Assembly: GCA_000432995.1 (NCBI GenBank) | Contig: HF972650.1 | Coordinates: forward strand, 93,355-109,414 | Direction: 5' to 3' | Length of the DNA stretch: 16,060 nt | Source: Clostridium sp. CAG:1013 | GTDB lineage: Bacteria; Bacillota; Clostridia; Oscillospirales; Acutalibacteraceae | In this document: piece by piece, positions 13,301 to 16,060 of the stretch | Layout of the letters: each line of letters begins with the position of its first letter | How positions within the stretch are numbered: the first letter of the stretch is position 1 | Made by a program: the position numbers and the translations under genes | Notes under the pieces: model-generated | What the model was told of the DNA's origin: nothing | What the model saw: only the letters and a program-made list of their open reading frames with translations | Database searches by the model: none

Positions 13301-14068
13301 ATGGCAAGGATCCGAGATATTTATGACATCATCGACGCGGTGGCGCCTTTTTCCACTGCTCTCAGTTTTGACAATTCCGGTCTGCTGGTGGGGGACGGCA
13401 ACACGTCGGTGACCCGCGCTCTGCTGGCCCTGGACATCACTCCCAATGTGGTGGCGGAAGCGGCGGCTATGAACGCCAACCTGATCATCTCTCACCACCC
13501 GGTGATCTTCCATCCCTTGAAAGCCCTGGGTCCCCAAGATGTGGCCTATCAGCTGGCAAGCAAGGGCATTGCCGCTCTGTGCTGCCACACCAATCTGGAC
13601 CTGTCTCCCGTGTGTGGGGTGAATGTGGCTCTGGGCAGCAAGCTGGGCTTGAAAAACCTGCGCCGGGAAGATGTGTTCGGCGAGGACTGTGTCCTCTTTT
13701 CCGGAGAACTGGAGGAGCCTCTGGAGCCGGAAGCTTTCGCCGCCCTGGTTAAGGAAAAACTTTCCGCGCCTTCGGTGAAGATGGTTCCCGGAGATGGAGA
13801 AGTGAAAAAGGTGTTCTTCTGTAGCGGCGCTGGCGGGGAGTATGTCCACCAGGCAGCCTGCCGGGGAGCGGACGCCTATCTCACTGGGGAAATGAAGCAC
13901 CACGAGGAATTGGAAGCCGCCTATTCTCGGCTGACCTGCGTAGCAGCGGGGCATTATCATACGGAGAAAGTGTTTGGGGAATTCTTGGCGTCCTACCTGC
14001 GTAAGCGGGTGCCGGACACAGCATTTCTTCTCTCCCAGATAGAAGCGGCTCCTATGAAAGCTGTGTGA
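13301..14068 (+). CDS. Nif3-like dinuclear metal-center protein (DUF34, YqfO/YbgI family)
   Basis: Widely conserved hexameric metal-binding protein, often annotated GTP cyclohydrolase I type 2 although its physiological role is not settled. At 255 residues it is the short form like E. coli YbgI, without the PII-like insert of the longer Bacillus YqfO. Likely metal ligands are His65-His66 in ISHHPVIF, Asp100 in HTNLD, and His218 and Glu222 in GHYHTEK. SFDNSGLLVGD near residue 24 and YLTGEMKHHEELEA are further family motifs. AAGGAG lies 8-9 bases before the ATG. It sits between trmK and rqcH, the usual trmK partner arrangement. The family assignment is secure and the function is not. Confidence 0.94.
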   Translation: MARIRDIYDIIDAVAPFSTALSFDNSGLLVGDGNTSVTRALLALDITPNVVAEAAAMNANLIISHHPVIFHPLKALGPQDVAYQLASKGIAALCCHTNLDLSPVCGVNVALGSKLGLKNLRREDVFGEDCVLFSGELEEPLEPEAFAALVKEKLSAPSVKMVPGDGEVKKVFFCSGAGGEYVHQAACRGADAYLTGEMKHHEELEAAYSRLTCVAAGHYHTEKVFGEFLASYLRKRVPDTAFLLSQIEAAPMKAV

Positions 14069-14122
14069 CATTTTCCCTTGACTGAATAAGAAAGCATATT
14101 ACCAGAAAGGACTTACATATCT

Positions 14123-15877
14123 ATGGCATTGGACGGCGCGTTTCTGCGACACATCAAAAAGGAGCTGGAAGAGAAGCTCCTTGGGGCCAGAGTGGACAAG
14201 ATCCACCAGCCCAACCGGGAGGAATTGGTGGTGGCGTTCCGCACCCGGGAGAGCGCCTATAGGGTGCTGTTTTCGGCCCGGGCAAACTCCGCCAGAGTTC
14301 ACTTCACCGCCATCCCCCTGGAAAATCCCAAGCAGCCGCCCATGCTGTGCATGCTGCTGCGGAAAAAGCTCCAAGGTGCGAAGGTCATCGCCATTCGCCA
14401 GCCGGAGCTAGAGCGTTTGCTCCACTTTGACTTTGACGCCATCAACGAACTGGGCGACCACGTCACTCTGACCCTGACCATGGAGATCATGGGCCGGTAC
14501 AGCAATATCATCCTGTCCGACGAGAACGGGAAGATCATCGACGCCTTGAAGCGAGTAGACGCGGAAATGTCCTCTCAGCGCCTGGTTCTTCCGGGGCTCA
14601 CGTACCAGCTGCCCCCGCCCCAGAACAAACTTTGCCCTCTGACTGCCTCTCAGCAGCAGGTGGTGGAAGCAATGAAATCTCTCCCCAAGGATATGGAGCT
14701 CTCTAAGGGCTATTTGGCGGTGCTCCAGGGCGTGTCTCCCATTGTCTGTCGGGAGTTGGCCCATCAGGTGGGCCGGGGCAGAGAGCTTACTGTCAAGACC
14801 ATGGACGAGGAGCAGTATTTCCGGGCGGGATTCTTCTACCAGCAGATGAGGGACACGGTGGAGCAGGTCTCCGGCAAGCCCTTTATGGCGGTGAACGCTC
14901 AAAAGAAGCCCATGGATTTCTCCTTTATGGAGATCCACCAGTATGGCACTGCCGCTGTGGTGAAGGAAGCGGAGAGCTTTTCCGTGCTTCTGGACGAATT
15001 TTACCGGGAGCGGGACAAGCAGGAGCGGATGCGGGTTCGGGAACAGGACTTGCTGCGGTTGCTGTCCACCCATTCCGAGCGGCTTTCCCGGAAGATCAAC
15101 GCCCAGCGGGGCGAGTTGGAGCAGTGCGCCAACCGGGATACCTTCCGAGTGGCAGGAGACTTGATCAGCGCCAGCATGTACGCCATCCCCAAGGGAGCGG
15201 CTTCGGTGGATCTGCCCAACTTCTATGAGGAGGACCAGCCCTTGGTCCATATCAAGCTGGACCCAGCTTTGAATCCCTCTCAGAACGCCCAGAAGTACTA
15301 CAAGGAGTACCGGAAGGCCAAGACCGCCGAGGAGAAGCTCACCGAGCAGATCGATCTGGCAGGGAAGGAACTTGTCTACCTGGAAAGCGTGCTGGACGCC
15401 CTGGCCCGCGCTGAAACGGAGCGGGATCTTTCGGAGATCCGGGCGGAGCTTCAGGAGCAGGGCTATCTGCGGAAGCTGCGCAGCAAGAAGGAAAAGCCCG
15501 CCGCGGTAAGTGCCCCTATGAAGTTTACTTCTTCCGACGGGTTTACCATTTTGGTGGGAAGGAACAATCGCCAGAACGACAAGCTCACATTAAAGACCGC
15601 CAACAACAATGACATTTGGTTCCACACCAAGAATATTCCCGGATCCCATACCGTGCTGGTCACCGAGGGTAGGACTCCCACGGAGACGGCCATGGAGGAG
15701 GCGGCCCAGCTGGCGGCTCTTCACAGCAGGGCCAAGGATTCTGCTCAGGTGCCGGTGGATTACACCCAGATCCGCAACGTGAGCAAGCCTCAGGGTGCCA
15801 AGCCGGGCATGGTGATTTACGTCAACTATAAGACCGTTTACGTTACTCCGGAAAAGGAAACGGCTCCTCAGGAATGA
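14123..15877 (+). CDS. rqcH: NFACT family protein RqcH (Rqc2/FbpA homologue)
   Basis: Ribosome quality-control factor that binds obstructed 50S subunits and recruits tRNA-Ala to add C-terminal alanine tails that mark stalled chains for degradation; related proteins are annotated fibronectin-binding. It has 584 residues. NFACT-N covers roughly 1-180 (LDGAFLRHIKKEL, KIHQPNREELVVAFR, LTLTMEIMGRYSNIIL, DALKRVDAEMSSQR), followed by a helix-hairpin-helix-like part. Charged coiled coils span about 290-450 and include NPSQNAQKYYKEYRKAKTAEEK. NFACT-R runs about 466-572 (GFTILVGRNNRQND, DIWFHTKNIPGSHTVL, KPGMVIYVNYKTVYVTP). Residues 97-98 are Glu-Arg where Bacillus RqcH has the functional Asp-Arg pair. 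AGAAAGGA precedes the ATG by 11 bases. It follows the Nif3-like gene by 54 bases. Confidence 0.95.
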   Translation: MALDGAFLRHIKKELEEKLLGARVDKIHQPNREELVVAFRTRESAYRVLFSARANSARVHFTAIPLENPKQPPMLCMLLRKKLQGAKVIAIRQPELERLLHFDFDAINELGDHVTLTLTMEIMGRYSNIILSDENGKIIDALKRVDAEMSSQRLVLPGLTYQLPPPQNKLCPLTASQQQVVEAMKSLPKDMELSKGYLAVLQGVSPIVCRELAHQVGRGRELTVKTMDEEQYFRAGFFYQQMRDTVEQVSGKPFMAVNAQKKPMDFSFMEIHQYGTAAVVKEAESFSVLLDEFYRERDKQERMRVREQDLLRLLSTHSERLSRKINAQRGELEQCANRDTFRVAGDLISASMYAIPKGAASVDLPNFYEEDQPLVHIKLDPALNPSQNAQKYYKEYRKAKTAEEKLTEQIDLAGKELVYLESVLDALARAETERDLSEIRAELQEQGYLRKLRSKKEKPAAVSAPMKFTSSDGFTILVGRNNRQNDKLTLKTANNNDIWFHTKNIPGSHTVLVTEGRTPTETAMEEAAQLAALHSRAKDSAQVPVDYTQIRNVSKPQGAKPGMVIYVNYKTVYVTPEKETAPQE

Positions 15878-15943
15878 CCCAGAAGTGCTAGGTTTGGGAC
15901 GGAGGTTCCTGTCGCCTTTGAAAACAGGGAAGGAGAGATCCAT

Positions 15944-16060
15944 GTGGTTACGAAAAAAGTGACGCTGAAAAACAGAGAGGGATTCCATGTACGCCCTGCG
16001 GGACTGTTTTCCAACGAGATGCAGCATTTCGTTTCCGATGTGGTGGTGTGCCACCAGGAA
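15944..16060 (+). CDS. HPr family phosphocarrier protein (3' end outside window)
   Basis: First 39 codons of an HPr-like protein, which relays phosphate from enzyme I to sugar PTS permeases or serves carbon regulation. GFHVRPAGLF is the active-site motif. From the GTG at 15944 its histidine is residue 15 and the arginine residue 17, matching standard HPr numbering, and AAGGAG (15930-15935) is 8 bases upstream. An ATG two bases earlier is out of frame and gives only a six-residue peptide. Because His15 is present it is not a Crh-type protein. The Ser46 region lies beyond the window. No ptsI is visible. It follows rqcH by 66 bases in which I see no terminator, so co-transcription is possible. 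Confidence 0.85.
   Translation, partial: MVTKKVTLKNREGFHVRPAGLFSNEMQHFVSDVVVCHQE

Noticed and set aside
1..16060. CRISPR arrays, insertion sequences, tRNA or rRNA genes.
   Set aside because: No regularly spaced repeats, transposase motifs, terminal repeats or tRNA cloverleaf with a T-loop consensus were seen by eye on either strand.

Overview
The window reads as chromosomal core DNA of an anaerobic, low-motility Gram-positive of the class Clostridia, most like the Oscillospiraceae/Ruminococcaceae gut lineages (Flavonifractor/Oscillibacter type). This is an inference from the gene set (Mini-III RNase, TmcAL, RqcH, TrmK with a Nif3-like protein, an SLH-domain surface protein, a SigH-like sigma factor, HPr), the moderately GC-rich codon use, strong AGGAGG-type ribosome sites and many intrinsic terminators. 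I see no phage, transposon, CRISPR, tRNA or rRNA genes. The genes are mostly housekeeping.

Layout. (1) 2-2309, plus strand: the end of obgE, then mrnC (Mini-III) and a YitT/DUF2179 membrane protein, tightly spaced and closed by a perfect 14-bp hairpin. (2) 2323-2487, minus: an unannotated-looking 54-residue Asn/Gln/Lys-rich protein ending in DCHGGHC, convergent with the first operon. (3) 2571-3902, plus: an RsmF-like rRNA m5C methyltransferase, sharing a bidirectional terminator with (4) 3943-5142, minus: tmcAL, the tRNA-Met cytidine acetate ligase. (5) 5159-6595, plus: ackA with its own promoter, a 5' leader containing a small terminator-like hairpin, and a strong terminator. (6) 6658-9459, plus: an 888-residue secreted SLH/SH3/Ig-like/GH24 lysozyme protein with its own promoter and a terminator shared with (7) 9472-10998, minus: comM/yifB. 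(8) 11119-12218, plus: a SigH-like sigma factor divergent from comM, then a possible structured RNA, then a two-module zinc-ribbon protein and a terminator. (9) 12229-16060, plus: a DUF1858 redox-disulfide protein, trmK, a Nif3-like protein, rqcH and the start of an HPr-family gene, which may form one loose transcription unit.

Functional threads. Translation and RNA quality dominate: ObgE (ribosome assembly), Mini-III (23S rRNA maturation), RsmF-like (rRNA m5C), TmcAL (tRNA ac4C), TrmK (tRNA m1A22) and RqcH (stalled-ribosome rescue by alanine tailing). Acetate links the divergent pair tmcAL and ackA, since one consumes acetate and the other interconverts it with acetyl phosphate. Four sigma-A-type promoters and a fifth in front of ackA can be read with exactly 17-bp spacers and guide the start choices.

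I did not find a convincing new multi-gene system. The items most worth a second look are the lysozyme whose GH24 fold appears to be split by an SH3b domain, the small CHGGHC protein, the foldable element between the sigma factor and the zinc-ribbon gene, the ackA leader, and the D-to-E change at the RqcH 'DR' motif.
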